NCBI GenBank assembly: GCA_021769135.1
Contig: JAETTM010000053.1
Coordinates: forward strand, 1-34,980
Origin: Lachnospiraceae bacterium
GTDB lineage: Bacteria > Bacillota > Clostridia > Lachnospirales > Lachnospiraceae
Direction of reading: 5' to 3'
DNA length: 34,980 nucleotides
Every line of letters starts with the position of its first letter. The stretch's first letter is position 1. The position numbers and the translations under genes were made by a program. Of the stretch, positions 15,049 through 22,538 are shown one piece after another. Below the pieces are notes generated by a model. It worked only from the letters and a program-made list of their open reading frames with translations, did not search any database and was not told the DNA's origin.

Positions 15049-15073
15049 AAGAATCATATTCGTATTTACGTAC
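15049..15073 (-). promoter_or_regulatory. IclR operator-like site 1 (iclR side)
   Basis: AAGAATCATATTCG followed by TATTTACGTAC. It contains the palindromes GAAT-CAT-ATTC and CGTA-TT-TACG. The same 25-base pattern occurs at 15201-15225 with five differences. It lies just downstream of the predicted iclR transcription start. Confidence 0.6.
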
Positions 15074-15083
15074 TTTTAATATA

Positions 15084-15113
15084 AAGATAGCATAGAGGCT
15101 AAAATCTTGTCAA
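15084..15113 (-). promoter_or_regulatory. Promoter of the IclR gene
   Basis: On the minus strand TTGACA (15108-15113), 18 bases, TATCTT (15084-15089). The start would fall near 15077, directly before operator-like site 1. Confidence 0.5.
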
Positions 15114-15151
15114 TAGGACATGCTTTATGGTTGCGGAAATCATTTTTTCAG

Positions 15152-15180
15152 TTGCAACTTTTTCTTTTATATGTTATTAT
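15152..15180 (+). promoter_or_regulatory. Promoter of the KDPG aldolase-KDG kinase operon
   Basis: TTGCAA (15152-15157), exactly 17 bases, TATTAT (15175-15180). The predicted start near 15187 precedes operator-like site 2 and leaves a leader of about 110 bases. Confidence 0.55.
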
Positions 15181-15200
15181 AAGCCCATAAGTTCCAAATT

Positions 15201-15225
15201 AAGAATATAATTCGTATATAGGTAC
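15201..15225 (+). promoter_or_regulatory. IclR operator-like site 2 (aldolase side)
   Basis: AAGAATATAATTCG followed by TATATAGGTAC, with the palindrome GAAT-ATA-ATTC. It matches site 1 in direct orientation and lies just downstream of the aldolase promoter, a position suited to block RNA polymerase. Confidence 0.6.
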
Positions 15226-15298
15226 AATTATTTTTCTTCACAAGCGCAGCATTTCATTTATTGACCGCAAGAACAAAGGAGGGAATCGAAGAAAAATT

Positions 15299-15994
15299 AT
15301 GCATGGAGAACAAACACAGAAAGTCATTGACGGAATTCACCGTTATAAGCTGGTAGTCATAGTCCGGGGGATGGAACCCGCGCTGTGCCGACCGCTTTCA
15401 GAAGCATTGTATTCCGGCGGCATCCGCCTGATGGAGATTACTTTTGACCAGACAGGAAAAATACCTTTTCCCTCAACAGCAAAAGCCATTGCAGCCCTGA
15501 CAGCCATGTGGGGGGAGAAAATGCAGATAGGTGCCGGAACGGTGCTTTCCATAGAGCAGCTTTATATGGCGAAAGAAGCAGGTGCCCGGTATATTGTGAC
15601 ACCCAACACTAACCCGTTCATCATACGCGAGGCCAGAAAACTGGATATGGCCGTGCTGGCAGGAGCATTTACCCCTTCCGAAATCCAAACGGCCTATGAG
15701 GCGGGGGCCGATTTCGTAAAAGTATTTCCTGCCGCGGCCCTTGGGGCTTCCTACATAAAAGCAGTAAAGGCTCCCCTCGGGCATATTCCCATGCTGGCTG
15801 TAGGAGGCGTCAACGAAAAAAATATTCAGGATTTCTTACAAGCTGGCATGGATGGTGCCGGGGTAGGGGGAAACCTCGTCGATATGAAGCTGATCATGCA
15901 GGGAGATTATGATAAAATCACCGCATCAGCCAGACAATATACTGCCCTTGCCAGAGCAGGGGCTGCCCTTGCCGGGGCAGGGGCATCATTATAA
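15299..15994 (+). CDS. eda: KDPG/KHG aldolase (2-keto-3-deoxy-6-phosphogluconate aldolase)
   Basis: This class I aldolase splits 2-keto-3-deoxy-6-phosphogluconate into pyruvate and glyceraldehyde 3-phosphate, the last step of hexuronate breakdown. The 231-residue protein has the family's VIVRG strand, Glu46 in RLMEITFD, GAGTV (79-82), TPNTNP and the Schiff-base Lys141 in FVKVFPAA. The next gene is the kinase that makes its substrate. The start at 15299 is awkward: AAAGGAGGG lies 15 bases upstream, farther than usual, and no closer start codon is in frame except ATT. The C-terminus holds a 21-base tandem duplication giving ALARAGA-ALAGAGA. Confidence 0.9.
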   Translation: MHGEQTQKVIDGIHRYKLVVIVRGMEPALCRPLSEALYSGGIRLMEITFDQTGKIPFPSTAKAIAALTAMWGEKMQIGAGTVLSIEQLYMAKEAGARYIVTPNTNPFIIREARKLDMAVLAGAFTPSEIQTAYEAGADFVKVFPAAALGASYIKAVKAPLGHIPMLAVGGVNEKNIQDFLQAGMDGAGVGGNLVDMKLIMQGDYDKITASARQYTALARAGAALAGAGASL

Positions 15995-16029
15995 AAGCCG
16001 GAACAAAAACGGCAGAATGGAGGAACCGT

Positions 16030-17052
16030 ATGTCTAAAATAGTAACATTTGGAGAAATTATGCTTCGGTTGAATCCGGAGGGCTACAGGCGGCTGGTACA
16101 GGCGGACCGGCTGGAAGCCAGCTATGCGGGAGGGGAAGCCAATGTAGCCGTCTCCTTAGCCAATTATGGACACGAAAGCCTGTATGTGACCAAGCTGCCC
16201 GAAAATGAAGTAGGGCAAAGCGCCCTCAACTCGTTGCGCAGATACGGGGTTGATACCTCCCGGATTGTGCGGGGAGGAAGCCGAATAGGCATTTATTTTG
16301 TGGAAAAGGGAGCATCGCAGAGACCTTCCAAAGTCATTTATGACCGGGCTCATTCTTCCATCGCCGAGGCTTCCGGGGAGGATTTTGATTGGGAAACCAT
16401 ATTCGACGGTGCCGACTGGTTTCATTTTACAGGAATTACCCCTGCCCTTGGCGGAAATCTGCCGGAAATCTGCCTATCAGCCTGCAAAGAAGCCAAAAAC
16501 AGAGGCATCACTGTAAGCTGCGACCTGAATTACAGGAAAAAACTATGGAGCGAGGAGAAAGCGTGCGAAATCATGTCCGGCCTCATGCCCTATGTGGATG
16601 TATGTATCGCCAATGAAGAAGACGCGGCCTCCGTATTCGGTATTCATGCGGAACAAACGGATATCCTCGCCGGAACGCTAAGCCGCGAAGGCTATGAGAA
16701 AGTTGCCGGACAGCTGACGGAACGATTCCATTTCCAGTCGGTGGCCATTACATTGCGGGGAAGCATTTCCGCCAATGACAATCTTTGGTCAGGCATGCTC
16801 TATACCGGCGGCCAGGCCTATTTTTCCAAAGAGTATAAGATTCATATTGTAGACCGTGTAGGCGGTGGAGATTCCTTCGGAGGTGCGCTCATACACAGCA
16901 TGGCCAAAAAGCGTTCTCCCCAGGAAACCATAGAATTCGCCGTTGCCGCTTCCTGCCTGAAACATACCATCGAGCAGGATTTCAACCTGGTTTCGGAAAA
17001 GGAAGTACTCGCATTAATGCAAGGGAACGCATCGGGAAGGGTACAAAGATAA
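16030..17052 (+). CDS. kdgK: 2-keto-3-deoxygluconate kinase (PfkB family)
   Basis: The 340-residue protein is a PfkB/ribokinase-type sugar kinase: MSKIVTFGEIMLRLNPEG at the start, YAGGEANVAVSLANYG (substrate site, 32-47), CDLNYRKKLW (164-173) and the anion hole with catalytic base DRVGGGDSFGGALI (275-288, Asp281). GEIMLRL and GGGDSFGGA are typical of KdgK. It phosphorylates 2-keto-3-deoxygluconate with ATP to KDPG, which the upstream aldolase cleaves. GGAGG lies 6 bases before the ATG. It is 35 bases downstream of the aldolase gene and shares its promoter. Confidence 0.9.
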   Translation: MSKIVTFGEIMLRLNPEGYRRLVQADRLEASYAGGEANVAVSLANYGHESLYVTKLPENEVGQSALNSLRRYGVDTSRIVRGGSRIGIYFVEKGASQRPSKVIYDRAHSSIAEASGEDFDWETIFDGADWFHFTGITPALGGNLPEICLSACKEAKNRGITVSCDLNYRKKLWSEEKACEIMSGLMPYVDVCIANEEDAASVFGIHAEQTDILAGTLSREGYEKVAGQLTERFHFQSVAITLRGSISANDNLWSGMLYTGGQAYFSKEYKIHIVDRVGGGDSFGGALIHSMAKKRSPQETIEFAVAASCLKHTIEQDFNLVSEKEVLALMQGNASGRVQR

Positions 17053-17107
17053 CAACGGAGGCAGCTGAAAGGCTGAACCAATGTCATTTAGTTAATGGCG
17101 GCGGACG

Positions 17108-17163
17108 CTGCGAGAATAATAAAATCCTCAAAGGGCTCCTTGAGGATTTTATTATTCTCGCAG
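17108..17163. terminator. 24-bp perfect hairpin between convergent genes
   Basis: CTGCGAGAATAATAAAATCC plus TCAA pairs perfectly with its complement across the 8-base loop AGGGCTCC. It lies between the convergent kdgK (ends 17052) and ATPase (ends 17198) genes. It has no clean T tract after the stem, so it may be a bidirectional terminator whose A/T-rich arms supply the tract, or an RNase III-type structure. Confidence 0.55.
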
Positions 17164-17197
17164 CTGGTTAAGGTGTTAATGAGTACGGAGTACTTGT

Positions 17198-18601
17198 TCA
17201 GTTTTTTTCCATCGTTTTTAAAATATCATCATAGGTCACCAACATCACATTTCCCATCTTATTCGCCATATCCTCACAGCCTTTTGTAAATCCGTGTTTT
17301 GCAAACAATGCCAGATATGTTTTCTCATAATGAAACAACTGCCCGCGTTTTACCAACGTCTCCAATACTCCCGCATCCACTTTTTCATTGGTCCATTTGT
17401 ACTCGGCAAATAAGGCTGTATTTTTATCCTGTTCGCCCATAATATCGATTTCCTCCTGGCTGCGGGTAAAAGGGTTAGTGCCCCACCATCGCCCCAGTTC
17501 CCCAAATTCCACAGGGGATTGCCCTTCCAGCATCAGCTTCCACAAATACTGCCTGCAGATTTCCTCGAACACTTTTCCCATATAATCCGGCAAATGCGGC
17601 TCCATCCGCTTATAAGCGATATCCGCAGCTCCTCTGGCAATAATGGAATAGTTCTCCGGCACAAACCTATACCAGAAGCGGAACATATTGTCGTCAATAG
17701 CATAAATGGATTTCCGGGATGCTTTTTCTCCATAAGGCGTCTCCTTTCGGACAAGGCCAAGAGACATTAAGTTCTTCAAATAAGCGGTGCAGACGCTGGT
17801 ATCCTCCCCTACTTTGGTGGAAATCTCCGCCATCCGGGAAGAGCCGGTCGCGATTGCCGTAATTATTGCATTGTAAAGCGCCGGCTCCCTCACTTCCTGC
17901 TTCAGCAGATTCTCCGGCTCTTCAAAAAGGGATGATGTGAAATTGAAAAACGTATTCTTAATATTCTCCTCTATGCTCATCCTATCGTCCATCTGCAGCA
18001 AATATTGGGGCGTACCGCCCACTATTCCATAAATCAGCGCTTTATCTTCGCCGGAGAAATTTTTAAAATACCGGCTGGTATCCGCAAACTCAAAAGGCTG
18101 TATCTTCATCTGGGCTGTCCGCCTGCCATACAAAGGCGCTTTATAGGCCAGCACATAATCCTCCATGTAAGACATCGACGAACCGCAAAGGATTAACATT
18201 AATTTGGAATTATCTTTATGCTTATCAATCAGAAGCTGAAGCGTAGAGGCTAGGCTCTTGGAAGAGCGGGCCACATAAGGATATTCATCGATAGCCAGAA
18301 TCAGCCGTTCCTTCTTTGCCAATTGGAACACATATTCCAAAGCGGCCTGAAAGGACAGAAACGCCGTATCCGCCTGAATCCCCATCCCATACTCAAGAAT
18401 ATTTCTGCTGAAATTCTCCAGATTCTGCTTGGCATTGCTCTCCACGCCCATAAAATATATTGCCTTTTTATCCCTGATGAAATAATTAATCAACGCCGTT
18501 TTCCCCACCCGGCGCCTTCCATAAATTACCGCAAACTCAAATTTTCCCGATGCATATAATTTTTCCAGGGAATCCAACTCCCGCTCTCTGCCAATAAACA
18601 T
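17198..18601 (-). CDS. ATPase_2-type AAA ATPase with DUF234 nuclease-like C-terminus
   Basis: The 467-residue protein begins MFIGRERELDSLEKLY and has Walker A GRRRVGKT (28-35), Walker B LILAIDEYP (100-108) and sensor-like LILCGSS (136-142). A winged-helix region follows (about 240-300). The C-terminal part carries EEIDIMG...ALFAEYKW (Asp386, Glu400, Lys402), the spacing of a PD-(D/E)xK nuclease fold as in DUF234. This two-domain family is widespread in archaea and gut Firmicutes and is of unknown role, sometimes linked to mobile DNA. GGAGG lies 7 bases before the start. It is a single-gene unit; its upstream region is very AT-rich. Confidence 0.8.
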   Translation of the reverse strand: MFIGRERELDSLEKLYASGKFEFAVIYGRRRVGKTALINYFIRDKKAIYFMGVESNAKQNLENFSRNILEYGMGIQADTAFLSFQAALEYVFQLAKKERLILAIDEYPYVARSSKSLASTLQLLIDKHKDNSKLMLILCGSSMSYMEDYVLAYKAPLYGRRTAQMKIQPFEFADTSRYFKNFSGEDKALIYGIVGGTPQYLLQMDDRMSIEENIKNTFFNFTSSLFEEPENLLKQEVREPALYNAIITAIATGSSRMAEISTKVGEDTSVCTAYLKNLMSLGLVRKETPYGEKASRKSIYAIDDNMFRFWYRFVPENYSIIARGAADIAYKRMEPHLPDYMGKVFEEICRQYLWKLMLEGQSPVEFGELGRWWGTNPFTRSQEEIDIMGEQDKNTALFAEYKWTNEKVDAGVLETLVKRGQLFHYEKTYLALFAKHGFTKGCEDMANKMGNVMLVTYDDILKTMEKN

Positions 18602-18907
18602 ATTCCCGCCTCCATTTCTCTATATATTCTCCCGAAAACCCTCCATTCTTATTATATATATTACCATCACCTCAATTTTTAGTCAATTACAAATTAGTAA
18701 TATATAAATAACTAATTTACATATCACTATTTTTATTACTAATCATCAATTACCAATTCGCTGTCCCATCCTTTACCCACAATTAATTCAATAATTTATA
18801 TGCAAAAACTGCCGCTCCAGAATTCCCCATCCCTTTGCAGCAGTTTCCTCTATCTCTTATTTTTATTTCTTATCTTTATTCCTTTCTACCATCCCACTTT
18901 CAGGCAT
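18602..18907. other. AT-rich upstream region of the ATPase gene
   Basis: About 300 bases without a gene. The part from about 18650 to 18760 is strongly AT-rich with repeated TTAGTAAT, ATTACTAAT and TAATATATAA words that form imperfect palindromes. It likely holds the ATPase promoter. No single -35/-10 pair stands out. Confidence 0.35.
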
Positions 18908-19159
18908 TTGTGAAACCGATAACCTTGGCTGAATATTCTGACAATATAGTCTGTGAAAAGCCCTTTTGTGCATTTGTCCTAAGGGGATATCAGGCGAAGC
19001 CTGGTGGATTCCTTAGGACTATGAATCAAGACCATAGGAAACAGGAGGCCCTCTGGCCGAGTGTTTCCTGCACTATTGGGCTTGATGCAATGCCCGGCAC
19101 ATTGGGCTTTGAGCAGACTATATTGTCAGAATATTCTCTCAGCCTTACGGTTTCACAAT
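18908..19159 (+). repeat. Structured intergenic repeat, copy 3 (largest)
   Basis: Terminal arms TTGTGAAACCG and CGGTTTCACAA are perfect complements. Inside are a long stem GAATATTCTGACAATATAGT/ACTATATTGTCAGAATATTC, AAAGCCC/GGGCTTT, an extra hairpin GTCCTAAGG...CCTTAGGAC with inner ATCAGGC-GAA-GCCTGGT, and the core hairpin ATCAAG...CTTGAT, GGAAACA...TGTTTCC, GGCC-CTCT-GGCC. The core is shared with copy 2. The element ends 10 bases from the GH3 stop codon. Confidence 0.8.
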
Positions 19160-19169
19160 CCCTCCCCCT

Positions 19170-21290
19170 CTACAAACACACTTCCACCTTCACCGGCATC
19201 CTCCCGGTCAATTCTATACTCCTTTCATCCGGCTGTACCGTACCCGCATACACTTCGAATTTCTTTCCGTCCATAATCCGCTCCCCGTTATCATTGACCA
19301 CGGTGAATGCCCGGCCCGCAATAGTCAAAGACATTTCCACGCTCTGCCCCGCTTTCACATGAACGCGCCGGAAAGCGCAAAGTTCAGGGTTTTTCACCGC
19401 ATATTCCGAAACTGTATTCCTTATATAAAGCTGTACCACATCGTCGGTATCGCGCATCCCCTCATTGGTTACTGTCACTTTTATACGAACATCGGGGAAT
19501 CCAAAGGAGTCTTTTCCTTCCGTTATCCCATCCACCTGAGCCCCGGTCACTGCCACATCCCCGTAAGTCAGGCCGAAGCCAAAGGGATATTGCGGCCTGC
19601 CGTCCATATAACGGTAAGTCCTGCCCGCCATGCGGTAATCCGTAAATTCCGGCAGCTGCTCCAAACCATCATAAAAAGTAACCGGCAGTTTGCCGGACGG
19701 GGAAGTTTCGCCAAACAAAATTTCCGCAACGCTCCTGCCTCCCCTCGCTCCGGGATACCAAAGCTGCAATATTGCCCCGAAGTGCTCCGTAGGATAGCTT
19801 AGGTCAATGGCGCTTCCTGCCATCAGACAGAATATCACAGGTTTCCCCGTATCGGCTACCACCTCCATCAGTTTCCTCTGGGGTTCCGGCAGCAAAAGAT
19901 TCTCCTTATCGCCCGATGCGTAGCTGTTCCCGGTATCTCCCTCTTCTCCTTCCAGAGTCTCATCCAATCCGAGGCAAAGCACAACCACGTCGCTGTGTTC
20001 CGCCACAATCCTCGCTTCAGACAGACGGTCGCCCTTCATGGCCAGCGCCTCCGTCTTATCCTGGAACAGGGCGCACCCTTCGGAAAAGAGCACCCTGGCC
20101 CTGCCCTGCACATACTGTTGTATTCCTTCCGATACGGTCACATATTGGGAGGAAGTGCCGTGATAATTCCCAATCAATGCCCTCCGGCTATTGGCATTCG
20201 GCCCGATTACGCCGATAGTTTTTATTTTATTGATATCCAAAGGCAAAAGGCCATCATTTTTCAGCATAACAATGCTTTCTTTCGTTATTTTATCGGCCGC
20301 CTCCAGATGCTCCGCACATTCCACCGCTTCATATGGGATATTGTCATATTCGCTTCCGTCAAAAAGCCCCAGCATATAGCGGGTAGTATACAGGCGTACT
20401 GCCGCTTCCGTAATCGCTTCCTCCGTTACCAGCCCTTGCTCATAGGCGGTCAGAATATGCTGATAAGTAATGCCGCAATTCAAATCGCAGCCCGCATTCA
20501 ACGCCATAGCCGCCGACTCCGCAGGGGTAGCCGTTACCATATGATGCTTATGGAAATCCATAATTGCCCAGCAGTCGGACACAAAATGCCCTTCAAACCC
20601 CCATTTTTCCCGCAAAATATCGCGGATGAGCGTATTGCTGCCGCAGCACGGTTCCCCATTCGTCCTGTTATAAGCGCCCATCACCGCCTCCACATGAGCC
20701 TCCTTCACCAGGGCCTCAAAGGCGGGGAGATACGTTTCCTCCATATCCTTCGCCGTAGCCTGGGCATCGAATTCATGCCGTACCGCTTCCGGGCCGGAAT
20801 GAACCGCATAATGTTTCGCACATGCTGCCGCCTTCATCACCTCGCCGTCTCCCTGAAGGCCTTTTACAAATGCTACTCCCAGCCGCGAAGTCAGATAAGG
20901 GTCTTCCCCGTATGTCTCATGCCCCCTCCCCCATCTGGGGTCCCGGAAAATGTTTACATTAGGAGACCAGAAAGTCAGCCCTTTATAGATATCCCTGTCA
21001 TTGTGGGAGGAAAATTCATTGTACTTCGCCCTGCCTTCCGTCGCTGCACATTCAGCCACCTTTTTCACAAGTTCATCATCAAAAGACGCCGCCATTCCGA
21101 TTGCCTGCGGAAAAACCGTCGCTATTCCGGCCCTTGCCACACCATGCAGGCTTTCCCCCCACCAATTGTATGCGGGAATGCCCAGCCTGCCAATGGCCGG
21201 CGCGTCATATCGCAGCTGGCTGGCACGCTCCTCCAGTGTCATTTTATCCACAAGTTCTTCCGCCCTGCGTCTCGCTTCTTTTCTCTCCAT
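19170..21290 (-). CDS. GH3 beta-glycosidase (beta-glucosidase/beta-xylosidase type)
   Basis: The 706-residue enzyme has the GH3 barrel with SPNVNIFRDPRWGRGHETYG (109-128), AKHYAVHSG (158-166) and nucleophile Asp239 in HFVSDCWAI, then the second alpha/beta domain (TIGVIGPNANSRRALIGNYHG, VVLCLGLDETLEGEEGD) and a C-terminal fibronectin III-like domain (DTDDVVQLYIRN). The wording NIFRDPRWGRGHETYGEDP is common in the xylosidase-like branch. No signal peptide, so it is cytoplasmic. It removes terminal beta-linked sugars from imported oligosaccharides. It is divergent from an AraC regulator and near a CUT1 importer, which may supply its substrate. Substrate specificity cannot be fixed from sequence. 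Confidence 0.88.
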   Translation of the reverse strand: MERKEARRRAEELVDKMTLEERASQLRYDAPAIGRLGIPAYNWWGESLHGVARAGIATVFPQAIGMAASFDDELVKKVAECAATEGRAKYNEFSSHNDRDIYKGLTFWSPNVNIFRDPRWGRGHETYGEDPYLTSRLGVAFVKGLQGDGEVMKAAACAKHYAVHSGPEAVRHEFDAQATAKDMEETYLPAFEALVKEAHVEAVMGAYNRTNGEPCCGSNTLIRDILREKWGFEGHFVSDCWAIMDFHKHHMVTATPAESAAMALNAGCDLNCGITYQHILTAYEQGLVTEEAITEAAVRLYTTRYMLGLFDGSEYDNIPYEAVECAEHLEAADKITKESIVMLKNDGLLPLDINKIKTIGVIGPNANSRRALIGNYHGTSSQYVTVSEGIQQYVQGRARVLFSEGCALFQDKTEALAMKGDRLSEARIVAEHSDVVVLCLGLDETLEGEEGDTGNSYASGDKENLLLPEPQRKLMEVVADTGKPVIFCLMAGSAIDLSYPTEHFGAILQLWYPGARGGRSVAEILFGETSPSGKLPVTFYDGLEQLPEFTDYRMAGRTYRYMDGRPQYPFGFGLTYGDVAVTGAQVDGITEGKDSFGFPDVRIKVTVTNEGMRDTDDVVQLYIRNTVSEYAVKNPELCAFRRVHVKAGQSVEMSLTIAGRAFTVVNDNGERIMDGKKFEVYAGTVQPDERSIELTGRMPVKVEVCL

Positions 21291-21447
21291 ACAACATTTT
21301 CCTTTCTCTTTCTCAACCTTCCAGACTTATCGTCTGCATCGGCGCAACCATTCGGCAAAAACATAACTGCCGCAAAGCCCAATGCCCCTGCCCTCCCAAA
21401 GAACTAGCTAAACATTACAAAACCGGTAACAGTTCAGCGCCGTCGTC

Positions 21448-21476
21448 TTGTCATATTCCACAATTTGTTATATAAT
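21448..21476 (+). promoter_or_regulatory. Promoter of the AraC regulator gene
   Basis: TTGTCA (21448-21453), 17 bases, perfect TATAAT (21471-21476), about 80 bases before the start codon. TTGTCA recurs twice just downstream (within about 21481-21496), possible regulator half-sites shared with the divergent GH3 gene. Confidence 0.6.
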
Positions 21477-21557
21477 ATTATTTGTCAATTTTGTCATCAC
21501 AGCCAAACATATATTTCACAATATAGATATATTCAACATAAAACAGGAGGAAATGCT

Positions 21558-22496
21558 ATGAAACCACAAATAAATTTTACCCCTCCCCATTATGAACAGC
21601 CGGTTTCCAACTTTACGACCCGTTCCATGAACGGTTCGCAAGAGTATGTAGATTTTATACCCAAGTCCCATTTACGCATCTGGTATAACCACCAGACGGA
21701 GGGCTATGCCAAACACTATCATAATGCCATGGAAGTGATTGTTTGTATCGAAAACCAATATGTCGTCATCGCCAATGACCAAACATACCTATTAAACCCT
21801 GGGGATATTCTGCTCATTCCTCCATTTATGCTTCATGAGCTTCAGAGCAAACCCTCCGGTTCCCGCTTTATATATCTGATTGACGTAAGTATGCTGAGAT
21901 GTTTTCAGGACTACACTGCCCTAGACCCGGTTTTTATGAACCCTTACCTATGCAATGCCGGCTCTCAACCGGAAATCTATCCACACATATATGATTCCCT
22001 GATGAAAATAGCCGACCTTTACTTTTCCCATGATATTTTCTGGGAAACCGCCATCTACACAATACTGCTTGATATCCTGTTAACCATTGGACGCAGCCAT
22101 TATAGCAGGGATACTAACGAAGACAATAACTCCGAAGGCACGAAAACACCGGATTATTACAATATATTCGCCAATCTTCTGAACTATATTGACGCCCACT
22201 ACATGGAAGACCTTACTTTGGAGCAAGTTGCGGACTACATCGGTTTTTCCAAATATCACTTTTCCAGGCTGTTTAAGCAGCATACAAACACAACGTTTCA
22301 CAATTACCTATGCCATAAGCGTATCCAGGAGGCTCAATATCTGCTTACCGCAAACAGGAATCTCCCTATTACGGATATCGCTTTTCAAACAGGCTTTAAT
22401 AATTTGACGTCCTTTAGCCGATGCTTTAATAAATATACCAATTGTTCTCCTACAGAATACCGTAATAAGCTGCGGCACGGAAATATCAGTTGTTAA
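21558..22496 (+). CDS. AraC-family regulator with cupin sensor domain
   Basis: The 312-residue protein starts MKPQINFTPPHYEQP, 7 bases after AGGAGG. Residues of about 40-100 form a cupin-like sugar-sensing fold (YAKHYHNAMEVIVCIENQYV, LNPGDILLIPPFMLHELQ). The C-terminus holds two HTH units: LTLEQVADYIGFSKYHFSRL and PITDIAFQTGFNNLTSFSRC, followed by CSPTEYR. This is the standard activator of sugar operons in Lachnospiraceae. It is divergent from the GH3 gene and convergent with the ABC permeases, and likely controls both. An upstream in-frame ATG at 21465 overlaps the promoter and is rejected. Confidence 0.9.
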   Translation: MKPQINFTPPHYEQPVSNFTTRSMNGSQEYVDFIPKSHLRIWYNHQTEGYAKHYHNAMEVIVCIENQYVVIANDQTYLLNPGDILLIPPFMLHELQSKPSGSRFIYLIDVSMLRCFQDYTALDPVFMNPYLCNAGSQPEIYPHIYDSLMKIADLYFSHDIFWETAIYTILLDILLTIGRSHYSRDTNEDNNSEGTKTPDYYNIFANLLNYIDAHYMEDLTLEQVADYIGFSKYHFSRLFKQHTNTTFHNYLCHKRIQEAQYLLTANRNLPITDIAFQTGFNNLTSFSRCFNKYTNCSPTEYRNKLRHGNISC

Positions 22497-22501
22497 AAAC
22501 C

Positions 22502-22524
22502 GGGCAGAGAACTACTCTCTGCCC
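22502..22524 (-). terminator. Terminator between AraC gene and ABC operon
   Basis: GGGCAGAG/CTCTGCCC perfect 8-bp stem with a 7-base loop. On the minus strand it is followed by GGTTTTT, so it mainly ends the ABC transporter operon; it may also act on the AraC transcript. Confidence 0.75.
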
Positions 22525-22538
22525 AGCCTTATCTCTCA

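Noticed and set aside
19995-21407. 470-codon open frame on the plus strand
   Set aside because: It lies antisense to the clear GH3 gene and its product has no family features; it is a codon-bias shadow.
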